From positions 806,001-870,000 of the forward strand of contig NZ_FOTP01000003.1 of NCBI RefSeq assembly GCF_900114605.1: a stretch of DNA of 64,000 nucleotides, given 5' to 3'. The translations under genes and the position numbers were made by a program. The notes under the pieces were generated by a model, which saw only the letters and a list, made by a program, of their open reading frames with translations, did no database searches and was not told where the DNA came from. Shown one piece after another: positions 17,331 through 25,496 of the stretch (position 1 is the first letter of the stretch; every line of letters starts with the position of its first letter). Source of the stretch: Bradyrhizobium sp. NFR13 (GTDB taxonomy: Bacteria > Pseudomonadota > Alphaproteobacteria > Rhizobiales > Xanthobacteraceae).

Positions 17331-19421
17331 TCACGCCGCCTCAGGCTCTTCCAGCAACCCACGCCGCCGCAGCAGCGCATCTGGCGCCGGCGCACGACCA
17401 CGGAAAGCGATGTAAGCCGCTTCCGGATCGACCGAGCCGCCCGACGAATAGATGTCGTCATGTAGCCGCTTGGCCACCGCGGGATCGAAGATATTGCCGG
17501 CTTCCTCGAAGGCGCCGAAGGCGTCCGCATCCATCACTTCGGACCACATGTAGCTGTAGTAGCCAGACGCGTAGTGATCGCCGGAGAAGATGTGCCCGAA
17601 TTGCGTCGGCCGGTGTCGCAGCGCGATTTCCTCGGGCATGCCGATCTTCTCCAGCTCCTTCTTCTCGAAGGCCGCGACATCGGCGGAGGCCGAGGCCGGC
17701 TGGGTGTGGAATTCGAGATCGATCAGCGCCGAGGATACGAATTCTACCGTGGCAAAGCCCTGGTTGAACTTGCGGGCAGCGATGAACCGCTTCAGCAGAT
17801 CGTCGGGCAGCGGCTCGCCGGTCTGGTAGTGCTTGGCAAAAGTCTGCAGCACCTGCGGCTGCTCCTGCCAGTGTTCATAGAGTTGCGACGGCAGTTCGAC
17901 GAAGTCGGTGAACACGGAGGTGCCCGACAGCGAGGGATAGGTAACGTTTGACAGCATGCCGTGCAGGCCATGGCCGAATTCATGGAACAGCGTGCGCGCA
18001 TCGTCCGGCGACAGCAGCGATGGCTGGCCGTCGGTGCCCTTCGCGAAGTTGCAGATGTTCAGCACCAGCGGCGCCACGTCGCCGTCGAGCTTCTGCTGGT
18101 CGCGCAGCGAGGTCATCCAGGCGCCGGAACGCTTCGACGGCCGGGCAAAATAGTCGCCATAGAAGATCGCCTTCAGCGCGCCGGAGGCATCCTTGACCTC
18201 CCAGACGCGGACATCCGAATGCCATACCGGCACGTCCTTGCGCTCGGCGAAGGTGATGCCGAACAAGCGCGTCGCGGTGTCGAATTGCGCCGCGATCATA
18301 TTGTCGAGGGTCAGATAGGGCTTGATCTCCGCATCATCGAAATTGGCGCGGCGCTGGCGCAGCTTTTCGGCATAATAGCGCCAGTCCCAGGCGGCGAACT
18401 TGAAGTTGCCGCCCTCCTCCGCGATCAGCTCCTGCAGCGCATCGCGGTCGGCGAGCGCGCGGGCACGCGCCGGCTTCCAGACCCGCTCCAGCAGACCGCG
18501 CACCGCCTCTGGCGTCTTCGCCATGGAGTCTTCCAGGCGATAGGCCGCGAAGGTCGGGAAGCCCAGGATTTTCGCGGTCTCCTCGCGCAGCTTCAGGATT
18601 TCGACGATGGTCTCGTTGTTGTCGTTGGCGTTGCCATTGTTGCCGCGCTGGATGAAGGCCTTGTAGGCCCTCTCGCGCAGGTCGCGCCGCGCCGCGCTTT
18701 TCAGGAACGGCTCCATCGAGGACCGCGACGTGGTGATGATCGCCTTGCCAGTCATGCCGCGCTCGTCAGCCGAGGCCCTGGCCGAGGCGACGAAGCTCTC
18801 GGCGAGCCCATCGAGATCGCCTTCGCCCAGCTCCATGAACCACTCCTGCTCGTCGCCGAGCAGATGATGGCTGAAACTGGTGCCGAGATGCGCGAGACGC
18901 TCGTTGATCTCAGCCATCCGCGCCTTGGCGGTCTCGTCGAGGCCGGCGCCGGAGCGGTGGAAGCGGGTATAGGTCCGCTCCAGGAGACGCATCTGTTCGG
19001 TGGTGAGGCCGAGCTCGGCGCGTTTGTCGTGCAGCGCCACGATGCGGCCGAACAATACGGCATTCATCATGATCGGATTCCAGTGCCGCGCCATCCGCGA
19101 CGACACATCCTTGTCGATCTCCAGGATCGCCGGATTGGAATGCGCCGACACCAGATCGTAGAACACCGATGCCACACGGCTGAGCAACTTGCCGGAGCGC
19201 TCCAGCGCCGTGATCGTATTGGCGAAGTCGGGCACCGCCGGATCGTTCACGATCGCCGCAATCTCGGCCGAATGATCGAAAAACGCCTGTTCGAAGGCCG
19301 GCATGAAATGCTCGGGCTCGATCTCGTCGAACGGTGGGGTCTCGAACGGGGTCGTCCAGGCCTTTAGCAGCGGATTTTCGAGACCTTTCGACGCAACCGG
19401 CGAGATCGACGTTTCTGACAT
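17331..19421 (-). CDS. M3 family oligopeptidase / peptidyl-dipeptidase (Dcp/PrlC-like)
   Basis: A 696-residue thimet-type metallopeptidase. The zinc site is in ARTLFHEFGHGLHGMLSNVTYPSLSGT (HExxH, about residue 482), with the helical cage regions and the substrate-closing YDIYSSGGSVDPEAAYIAFRGRAP C-terminus intact. It degrades short peptides in the cytoplasm; whether it releases dipeptides (Dcp) or acts as an oligopeptidase A cannot be decided here. GCAGGATTTCTT precedes the ATG. First gene of a probable three-gene unit with the DUF1007 and NicO genes, an association that may be only positional. Confidence 0.92.
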   Translation of the reverse strand: MSETSISPVASKGLENPLLKAWTTPFETPPFDEIEPEHFMPAFEQAFFDHSAEIAAIVNDPAVPDFANTITALERSGKLLSRVASVFYDLVSAHSNPAILEIDKDVSSRMARHWNPIMMNAVLFGRIVALHDKRAELGLTTEQMRLLERTYTRFHRSGAGLDETAKARMAEINERLAHLGTSFSHHLLGDEQEWFMELGEGDLDGLAESFVASARASADERGMTGKAIITTSRSSMEPFLKSAARRDLRERAYKAFIQRGNNGNANDNNETIVEILKLREETAKILGFPTFAAYRLEDSMAKTPEAVRGLLERVWKPARARALADRDALQELIAEEGGNFKFAAWDWRYYAEKLRQRRANFDDAEIKPYLTLDNMIAAQFDTATRLFGITFAERKDVPVWHSDVRVWEVKDASGALKAIFYGDYFARPSKRSGAWMTSLRDQQKLDGDVAPLVLNICNFAKGTDGQPSLLSPDDARTLFHEFGHGLHGMLSNVTYPSLSGTSVFTDFVELPSQLYEHWQEQPQVLQTFAKHYQTGEPLPDDLLKRFIAARKFNQGFATVEFVSSALIDLEFHTQPASASADVAAFEKKELEKIGMPEEIALRHRPTQFGHIFSGDHYASGYYSYMWSEVMDADAFGAFEEAGNIFDPAVAKRLHDDIYSSGGSVDPEAAYIAFRGRAPAPDALLRRRGLLEEPEAA

Positions 19422-19551
19422 AAGAAATCCTGCTTTGAAGCCCAGAGAATGCGTCGATCTATACCACGCGATGGGGCTTTTTTGGGCCCTTTAGTGCTTG
19501 CCGCAGCAGGCTTTTTCGTTAGATTGCGGCCCGAAACAGGACCTTGAGATT

Positions 19552-19803
19552 ATGACCACCTCCACCGCCCCTCGCCGCATCTATTGGCCCAGCGTCATCA
19601 CCGTCATCTCGGCGGCGATCCTGATCGGCGCGGAAGTGTTCGGCGCCGCCTTCGCGGGCGGCTGGGCACTGTCGATCCTGTTCGGCCTCTCCACCACCGG
19701 CGAGCACATCCTGCAGGTCTGCCTGTTCCTCTGCGGCGTCGCCATCATGGTCGCCTTCCTGCGCACTGCCGCACGGATCGAGCCGTTCACCCGCCGCGGC
19801 TGA
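19552..19803 (+). CDS. Small two-TM membrane protein, function unknown
   Basis: An 83-residue hydrophobic protein: short N-terminal tail, TM1 (SVITVISAAILIGAEVFGAAFAGGWAL), TM2 (EHILQVCLFLCGVAIMVAFLRTA) and a basic end (EPFTRRG). The ATG at 19552 gives a sensible topology; upstream frame extension is dropped. Similar small proteins are annotated as hypothetical in Bradyrhizobium-type genomes. Monocistronic, divergent from the M3 peptidase. Confidence 0.65.
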   Translation: MTTSTAPRRIYWPSVITVISAAILIGAEVFGAAFAGGWALSILFGLSTTGEHILQVCLFLCGVAIMVAFLRTAARIEPFTRRG

Positions 19804-20240
19804 TCGCTGCGTGCTCGTGCAGCTCCACTCTCTGGCTTCCTCACACTCAACTGTCATCGCCCGGCCGGGCGCCCAACTGGGTGCTTGAGTCGAGCGCCAG
19901 TCACCCGGGCTGCTCGTGATTCGTCGCTAGCTGTAGCGTTTACGGGATCCTTCCTCTCGCGGAAGAAGACACCGAGAGCGAGATGACAGTCGCACGAGAG
20001 GACGACTACAGGACCATGACGCTGGTGTAGTTCAGCACTCCACGTCAGCCCCAGACTACGCCAATTCCTTAACCGAACTTAACATCCGTTCATGTCGAGC
20101 TCGCTGAGTGCGTCTGGTTTGCAACGCTGCGGAATGCTGTTGAATAAAATGCCCCACAGCCCAAAAAAAATGTTGCGTGCCAGGGTCAAAGAACCTATTT
20201 CCGGTCTTGCCCAATTTCGCACGTGCCTGTGGTCGTGTGT
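19804..20240. other. Gene-free stretch upstream of the ornithine decarboxylase leader
   Basis: No credible coding frame. It holds a perfect 12-bp palindrome GCCCGGCCGGGC (19859-19870) of intergenic-repeat style, and a small hairpin CTTCC-TCTCGC-GGAAG near 19950. An A-rich patch near 20160 (eight A) is the most promoter-like spot, but no convincing -35/-10 pair was found. The antisense open frame at 20056-20433 has no recognisable features. Confidence 0.5.
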
Positions 20241-20691
20241 CAGTCGGTAGGTATCCGGACAAGAGGCCGGACAGCCGCCAAGGGATGAAGAAGCCGAGGG
20301 TCGTTCCAAATTCTCTTCTCCAGAGAGTTTTGCGGAAGGCCAGCACCTCTCTCCAGAGATGCCGTTGAAGGTGACTTTGTTCTTTGCAACCGTGACTGGC
20401 AGCCGGAGGCGAACCGGCGCACCTCGTTCTCAACGGGGGACGCGACTTAAAGCAACGACGGAGCGGGCTTTTTTGGTCTCTGCTGGCTTTCCAACAGCCA
20501 GCGCGAATACCGAAGAGGCTTGTCCTTCATTGCCAGGTGTGCGGTAGGGTCACCCCCAACCAATCCACGGCAGCACTTACGGTCTGTACTTTTGGCTTTG
20601 CCACGCTTCCATCGCGTGTCTGGGTCCGAAGGCGCTGAACCGTCATCATTTTTTGAACGTGTCCCTGAGCCGGGCCGTTTGGGAGAGTGCT
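20241..20691 (+). ncRNA. Structured 5' leader of ornithine decarboxylase, speF-motif candidate
   Basis: About 450 bases without a credible gene precede the ornithine decarboxylase start. Visible structure includes a 7-bp stem with a 7-nt loop (GCTGGCT at 20482-20488, AGCCAGC at 20496-20502), preceded by GGGCTTTTTTGG, and a CCGG-AGGCGAA-CCGG hairpin near 20405. The speF RNA motif is an established cis-regulatory element found upstream of ornithine decarboxylase genes in alphaproteobacteria; position, length and neighbour fit it. I could not match its consensus from memory, so boundaries and identity are tentative. Confidence 0.5.
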
Positions 20692-21834
20692 ATGACCGAA
20701 CGTATCCAGGAATTCCTCCGCGCCCGCCGCAACGAGGGCACCGATGTCGAGCCGTGCCTCGTCGTCGACCTCGAAGTCGTGCGCGACAACTTCCAGAGCT
20801 TTGCGAAGGCTTTGCCTGATAGCCGCGTGTTCTACGCGGTGAAGGCAAATCCGGCGCCGGAAGTGCTGTCGCTGCTGGCCTCGATGGGATCGTGCTTCGA
20901 CTGCGCGTCGGTGCAGGAAATCCAGATGGCGCTCGACGCTGGCGCCACGCCGGACCGCATCTCCTTCGGCAACACCATCAAGAAGGAACGCGATATCGCG
21001 CGCGCCCACGCGCTCGGCATCGGCCTGTTCTCGGTCGATTGCGCCGCTGAGGTCGAGAAGATCGCGCGTGCCGCTCCTGGCGCCCGCGTGTTCTGCCGCA
21101 TCCTCTACGATTGCGCCGGCGCCGAGTGGCCGCTGTCGCGCAAGTTCGGCTGCGATCCGGAAATGGCTGTCGACGTGCTGGACCTCGCCAAGCGTCTTGG
21201 CCTGGAGCCCTATGGGATCTCGTTCCATGTCGGCTCGCAGCAGCGCAAGGTGAAGGCATGGGACCGCGCGCTGGCGATGGCCTCGTCGGTGTTCCGTGAC
21301 TGCGCCGAGCGCGGGATCAACCTGTCCATGGTCAATATGGGCGGCGGCTTCCCGACCAAGTACCTCAAGGAAGTCCCGGCGGTCGTGCAGTACGGCCGTT
21401 CGATCTTCCGTGCGCTGCGCAAGCACTTCGGCAACGCGATCCCGGAGACCATCATCGAGCCGGGTCGCGGCATGGTCGGCAATGCCGGTATCATCGAAGC
21501 CGAAGTCGTTCTGATCTCGAAGAAGAGCGACGAGGACGACGTGCGCTGGGTGTACCTGGACATTGGCAAGTTCGGCGGTCTCGCCGAGACCATGGACGAG
21601 TCGATCCGCTACGCCATCAAGACGCCGCATGACGGCGCCGAGATGACGCCCTGCGTGCTCGCCGGCCCGACCTGCGATTCGGCCGACGTGATGTATGAGA
21701 AGCTGCCGTATCCGCTGCCCGTGACTCTCGAGATCGGCGACAAGCTGCTGATCGAAGGCACCGGCGCCTATACGTCGACCTACTCGGCAGTGGCGTTCAA
21801 CGGCTTCCCGCCGCTGCGCACCTTCCATATCTGA
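20692..21834 (+). CDS. Ornithine decarboxylase, group III (alanine racemase-fold) PLP enzyme
   Basis: A 380-residue enzyme. The PLP lysine is in FYAVKANPAPEVL, the glycine-rich phosphate site is VNMGGGFPTKY and IEPGRGMVGNAG, and the C-terminal active-site Cys/Asp across the dimer is PTCDSADVMYE. It converts ornithine to putrescine with CO2 release; some relatives also use lysine. The ATG at 20692 has GGGAGAGTGCT before it. Together with homospermidine synthase 2 kb downstream it forms a putrescine to homospermidine route. The long leader suggests post-transcriptional control by polyamines. Confidence 0.92.
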   Translation: MTERIQEFLRARRNEGTDVEPCLVVDLEVVRDNFQSFAKALPDSRVFYAVKANPAPEVLSLLASMGSCFDCASVQEIQMALDAGATPDRISFGNTIKKERDIARAHALGIGLFSVDCAAEVEKIARAAPGARVFCRILYDCAGAEWPLSRKFGCDPEMAVDVLDLAKRLGLEPYGISFHVGSQQRKVKAWDRALAMASSVFRDCAERGINLSMVNMGGGFPTKYLKEVPAVVQYGRSIFRALRKHFGNAIPETIIEPGRGMVGNAGIIEAEVVLISKKSDEDDVRWVYLDIGKFGGLAETMDESIRYAIKTPHDGAEMTPCVLAGPTCDSADVMYEKLPYPLPVTLEIGDKLLIEGTGAYTSTYSAVAFNGFPPLRTFHI

Positions 21835-21860
21835 GCGTTGCAAATTTAAGTTCGCTCACT

Positions 21861-21915
21861 ATATCCGGCATCCACCCCGGATATGACTAATCGGAGAGCC
21901 GGCCCGCCGGCTCTC
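21861..21915 (+). terminator. Two hairpins downstream of ornithine decarboxylase
   Basis: Stem one pairs ATATCCGG (21861-21868) with CCGGATAT (21877-21884). Stem two pairs GAGAGCCGG (21894-21902) with CCGGCTCTC (21907-21915) over a CCCG loop. Neither is followed by a T tract, so they may be a weak terminator or 3'-end stabiliser. Confidence 0.5.
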
Positions 21916-21982
21916 ATCCCGTCACCTTCCAATTCTGGATGACAACACTCCGTGTGAAAAACGGAGTGGGGACCGACATGCC

Positions 21983-22579
21983 ATGACCGATCTGCACGAG
22001 ACCGCCACTAACAACACTGTTGCCCTGCCCATCGCAGCCCCTTCGTACGAGATCCGTGCGGAACGTGGCTCCGACGTCGCCGCCCGTGAATCTCTGCTGG
22101 ATGTGTGCTTCGGCGCTTCGCGCCATGCCCGCACCTGCCAGCGACTGCGTGACGGACGACTGCCCGCCGAAGGCCTGGCCTTCTCGGCGGTGGTGCAAGG
22201 CAGGCTGGTCGGCACGATCAGGCTTTGGCATGTCGACGCCGGGGGCCGAGCTGCGTTGATGCTCGGCCCCCTGGCGGTCGATCCGGGTGCCCGCGACCTT
22301 GGCCTTGGCGCCGCGTTGATGAATCACGCGATCGCCGAGGCCTCGGCGCGCGGCCATGGCGCCATCGTACTGCTCGGCGATGCGCCCTATTACGCCCGCT
22401 TCGGCTTCATGCCCCGGAAAATGACCGATCTGGCGCTGCCGGGGCCGTTCGAGCGCGATCGCCTGCTCGGCCTCGAGCTGAAGCCCGGAGCGCTGGATGG
22501 CGCCCGCGGCATCATCTTCGGAAGCGGTAAATGGGTCCGCAAGGCTGCTGAGACTGCCGATCTGGCCCACGCAGCTTGA
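21983..22579 (+). CDS. GNAT family N-acetyltransferase
   Basis: A 198-residue protein of the YhbS-like GNAT group: the acetyl-CoA site is LGPLAVDPGARDLGLGAALMNHAIAEASARGHGAIVLLGDAPYYARFGFMP. It transfers acetyl from acetyl-CoA to an amine, perhaps small-molecule or protein. The position between ornithine decarboxylase and homospermidine synthase invites the idea of polyamine acetylation, but nothing in the sequence proves it. Followed 54 bp later by a RidA gene. Confidence 0.85.
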   Translation: MTDLHETATNNTVALPIAAPSYEIRAERGSDVAARESLLDVCFGASRHARTCQRLRDGRLPAEGLAFSAVVQGRLVGTIRLWHVDAGGRAALMLGPLAVDPGARDLGLGAALMNHAIAEASARGHGAIVLLGDAPYYARFGFMPRKMTDLALPGPFERDRLLGLELKPGALDGARGIIFGSGKWVRKAAETADLAHAA

Positions 22580-22633
22580 TTTGACCACCAAGACACGGCA
22601 TTGCGGAGCTCACCTCTGCAGGAGAGCCCGGTA

Positions 22634-23020
22634 ATGACACGCAAACTGATTTCCACCGGATCGCCATTCGAAAAGACCGCTGGCTACAGCCGTGCGGTGG
22701 TCGACGGCGATTTCTGCTTCGTATCCGGAACCACCGGCTACGATTACACCACCATGATCTTGCCGGTCGATGTCACGGCACAGGCACAGAACTGCTTCAA
22801 GACCATTGAAGCCGCGCTGAAGGAGGCCGGCTTTGCCATGGCCGATATCGTGCGCGCGATCTACTACATCACCGACGCCAGCGACGCCGACAAGGTATTC
22901 GCGGTGACCGGTGCCCATCTCGGCGAGATCAGGCCCGCCGCCACGCTTCTCGTGGTCTCCGGGCTCTACAAGCCCGAGATGAAAGTCGAAATCGAAGTCA
23001 CCGCCAAGCGGCGCAGCTGA
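22634..23020 (+). CDS. RidA family (YjgF/YER057c/UK114) protein
   Basis: A 128-residue trimeric-fold protein with SGTTGYDYTTMILPVDVTAQAQNCFKTIEAAL and IRPAATLLVVSGLYKPEMKVEIEVTAKR. The conserved Arg that binds the carboxylate in true enamine deaminases appears as EIRPAATL (R near 105), so deamination of reactive 2-aminoacrylate-type imines is possible; the sequence fits a Rid subfamily rather than archetypal RidA. The ATG at 22634 follows GCAGGAGAGCCCGGTA. Probably co-transcribed with the GNAT gene. The 271 bp that follow contain no credible gene. Confidence 0.85.
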   Translation: MTRKLISTGSPFEKTAGYSRAVVDGDFCFVSGTTGYDYTTMILPVDVTAQAQNCFKTIEAALKEAGFAMADIVRAIYYITDASDADKVFAVTGAHLGEIRPAATLLVVSGLYKPEMKVEIEVTAKRRS

Positions 23021-23291
23021 TCGTCAACCGCGCGTCAGACACACCCGTTGGACGTCGCTGCTAGCAACGGCGCCATCGCCGGTTGACTTTCACTGCAGGA
23101 TACATAGGTTTCGGCCATCATGACGAACCTGCCCCGCAACCGCTTACTGCTCCGCGCCGGTCACCTTCAAGCAGGAATGTGACCCGGGCGCACGCGCGCG
23201 TGCCGTCCGGGCTTGTTCGATTTCAGCATCCTCATCATTCTTGGCATCCTCGGGCGCTTTGCGCGCCGGGCGTCATTTGGCTGTGAAACCC

Positions 23292-23696
23292 ATGATCCAT
23301 TCCCTTCGCACTGAGCTGCCGCCTATCACACTCCGCCGCAGCGACCGTGAGCGTCTCGGCGTACTGGCCGAGGCCGCTGCAGAGAAGTCCCCCGCGACCG
23401 CCGACTTTCTGGCCGGCGAAGTTGAGCGCGCGACGATCGTGCCCGACACTCATCCATTGCCCGGAATCGTCAGCATGGAGTCCGATGTGACGTTCCGCGA
23501 CGATATCAGCGGGCAGGAAAAGCACGTCACACTGGTCTATCCGACCTCCGCCGACGTGGACGCCGGGCGAATTTCGGTATTGACCCCGATCGGAGCCGCG
23601 CTTATCGGCCTTTCTGCGGGGCAGTCCATTACATTCGAGACGCCCTCGGGGGAACCACGTTCGCTGACCGTTCTCTCGGTCGGCATACGGCGCTGA
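23292..23696 (+). CDS. rnk: Rnk-type nucleoside diphosphate kinase regulator (GreA/GreB C-terminal domain)
   Basis: A 134-residue protein. A short N-terminal helical region (LRRSDRERLGVLAEAA) replaces the coiled coil of Gre factors and is followed by an FKBP-like GreA C-domain (VTFRDDISGQEKHVTLVYPTSADVDAGRISVLTPIGAALIGLSAGQSITFETPSGE). Rnk binds RNA polymerase without cleavage-factor activity. The ATG at 23292 (MIHSLRTELP) is chosen; a GTG nine bases upstream is also possible. Stand-alone gene. Confidence 0.85.
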   Translation: MIHSLRTELPPITLRRSDRERLGVLAEAAAEKSPATADFLAGEVERATIVPDTHPLPGIVSMESDVTFRDDISGQEKHVTLVYPTSADVDAGRISVLTPIGAALIGLSAGQSITFETPSGEPRSLTVLSVGIRR

Positions 23697-23824
23697 GCTG
23701 CATTTAATACCGGCATCGAGATTTCATTCCCGAAATTTCATTCTGATGTCACATCGTCACTGTCCTTTCCCAACCGCGCACGACGCAGCGCGTTCATCTT
23801 GATCCTGTCTGGAGTTAGAAGCTG

Positions 23825-25270
23825 ATGTCCTCATCCCCCGCCTCGCCGATCTACGCGAAGATCACTGGCCCCATCGTGATCGTCGGCTTCGGCTCGATCG
23901 GCAAAGGCATGGTGCCGATGATTGAGCGGCATCTCGACTACGACAAGTCGCGCATCACCGTGCTCGATCCCAAGGACGAAGGCCGCAAGGCGCTGTGCGA
24001 CAAGCATGGCCTGCGCTTCATCCAGCAGGGGCTGACTAGGGAGAATTATCGCGAACTGCTGACGCCGCTCCTCACTGAGGGCGGCGGCCAGGGTTTTTGC
24101 GTCAACCTGTCGGTCGATACCGCCTCGGTCGATATCATGGAGCTCTGCAACGAGCTCGGCGCGCTCTACATCGACACGGTCAACGAGCCCTGGCTCGGCT
24201 TCTATTTCGACGCATCGAAGGGCGCCGAAGCGCGCTCCAACTACGCTTTGCGCGAAACGACGCTGGCCGCCAAGAAGGCCCGCAAGCCCGGCTCGACCAC
24301 GGCGGTCTCCTGCTGCGGCGCCAATCCCGGCATGGTCTCCTTCTTCGTCAAGCAGGCGCTGCTGAACGTCGCTTCCGATCTGAAGCTCAATGCCCCGCAG
24401 CCGAAGACCAAGGCCGAATGGGCGGACCTGATGCGGCAGGCCGGCATCAAGGGCGTCCACATCGCCGAGCGCGACACGCAACGCTCCAAGTCGCCGAAGC
24501 CGCCGGAGGTGTTCGTGAACACCTGGTCGGTCGAAGGCTTCCTCTCCGAAGGCGTGCAGCCGTCCGAGCTCGGCTGGGGCACCCATGAAAAGTGGATGCC
24601 GGAGAATGCGCACACCCACGAGGCCGGCTGCGGCGCTGCAATCTACCTGATGCAGCCCGGCGCCAACACCCGCGTGCGCACCTGGTGCCCGACGCGCGGT
24701 GCGCAATACGGCTTCCTCGTCACCCACAACGAGTCGATCTCGATCTCCGACTATTTCACGGTGCGTGACGCCTCGGGCAACGCGGTGTTCCGGCCGACCT
24801 GCCACTACGCCTATCACCCGGCGGACGATGCCGTGCTGTCGCTGCACGAGATGTTCGGCTCCGGCAAGATGCAGACGAAGCACCACATCCTCGACGAGAA
24901 CGAAATCGTCGACGGTATCGACGAACTCGGTGTGCTGCTCTACGGCCACGACAACAATGCCTACTGGTTCGGCTCACAGCTCTCCATCGAGGAGACGCGT
25001 GAACTCGCGCCCTATCAGAACGCCACCGGCCTGCAGGTGACCTCCGCCGTGCTCGGCGGCATGGTGTGGGCGCTGGAGCATCCGACGGAAGGCATCGTCG
25101 AGGCCGACGAGATCGACTTCCAACGCCTGCTGGAGATTCAGACGCCGTATCTCGGCCCGGTGAAGGGCTACTACACCGACTGGACACCGCTGGAAGGCCG
25201 CCCAGGTCTATTCCCGGAAGATATCGACACGAGCGATCCATGGCAGTTCAAGAACGTGCTGGTGCGTTGA
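23825..25270 (+). CDS. hss: sym-Homospermidine synthase
   Basis: A 481-residue NAD-dependent enzyme making homospermidine from two putrescines (or putrescine plus spermidine). The N-terminal Rossmann loop is GPIVIVGFGSIGKGMVPMIERHLDYD; the body carries VSCCGANPGMVSFFVKQALL and GYYTDWTPLEGRPGLFPEDIDTSDPWQFKNVLVR, close to the well-known rhizobial and Blastochloris enzymes. GGAGTTAGAAGCTG precedes the ATG. With the decarboxylase upstream this gives a two-step homospermidine pathway, homospermidine being the main triamine of rhizobia and relatives. Confidence 0.95.
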   Translation: MSSSPASPIYAKITGPIVIVGFGSIGKGMVPMIERHLDYDKSRITVLDPKDEGRKALCDKHGLRFIQQGLTRENYRELLTPLLTEGGGQGFCVNLSVDTASVDIMELCNELGALYIDTVNEPWLGFYFDASKGAEARSNYALRETTLAAKKARKPGSTTAVSCCGANPGMVSFFVKQALLNVASDLKLNAPQPKTKAEWADLMRQAGIKGVHIAERDTQRSKSPKPPEVFVNTWSVEGFLSEGVQPSELGWGTHEKWMPENAHTHEAGCGAAIYLMQPGANTRVRTWCPTRGAQYGFLVTHNESISISDYFTVRDASGNAVFRPTCHYAYHPADDAVLSLHEMFGSGKMQTKHHILDENEIVDGIDELGVLLYGHDNNAYWFGSQLSIEETRELAPYQNATGLQVTSAVLGGMVWALEHPTEGIVEADEIDFQRLLEIQTPYLGPVKGYYTDWTPLEGRPGLFPEDIDTSDPWQFKNVLVR

Positions 25271-25302
25271 GCTGTCGTTCAGCCTGAATGAATAACGACG
25301 AA

Positions 25303-25336
25303 GGCGGCAGTGCGAGAGCATTGCCGCCCTTTGTTT
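25303..25336 (+). terminator. Rho-independent terminator of hss
   Basis: An 11-bp stem (GGCGGCAGTGC at 25303-25313 with GCATTGCCGCC at 25318-25328, one G-T pair) closed by a GAGA tetraloop and followed by CTTTGTTT. It lies 33 bp after the hss stop. Confidence 0.88.
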
Positions 25337-25363
25337 CTGCCCGCTTGTTTCAGCACACGCGTC

Positions 25364-25407
25364 ATTCCGGGGCGCGAGCCCGCCTTTGGCGATCCCGCGC
25401 CCGGAAT
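25364..25407. repeat. Intergenic palindromic element
   Basis: Arms ATTCCGGGGCGCG (25364-25376) and CGCGCCCGGAAT (25396-25407) pair with a one-base bulge. It has the style of GC-rich intergenic repeats in Bradyrhizobium-like genomes and lies between the hss terminator and the adc remnant. Confidence 0.6.
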
Positions 25408-25422
25408 CAGGACACTGCACTG

Positions 25423-25491
25423 TCACCTCGCCGGATAGTCAAACGCCACTTCGCCCAATCCCGACGTCAGATTGCACTTGACGGGCAACGC
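25423..25491 (-). pseudogene. 3' remnant of an acetoacetate decarboxylase-like gene
   Basis: On the minus strand this segment reads ALPVKCNLTSGLGEVAFDYPAR then TGA, against the C-terminus [23 protein letters not shown] of the intact adc gene at 27648-28391. Over about 57 bases the two DNA segments agree at roughly 46 positions by eye. A TAG stop is immediately upstream in this frame, so only the last 22 codons survive. The protease gene begins its 3' end six bases away. The remnant is therefore the end of a second, diverged adc copy cut off by the lower-GC insert. Confidence 0.78.
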
Positions 25492-25496
25492 CTAGG

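Noticed and set aside
20056-20433. 125-codon open frame on the minus strand in the gap before ornithine decarboxylase
   Set aside because: No ribosome site, no family resemblance and unusual composition; it lies antisense to a structured leader region.
23083-23286. 67-codon open frame between the RidA and Rnk genes
   Set aside because: No ribosome site and no protein-like features; it overlaps the probable rnk promoter region.
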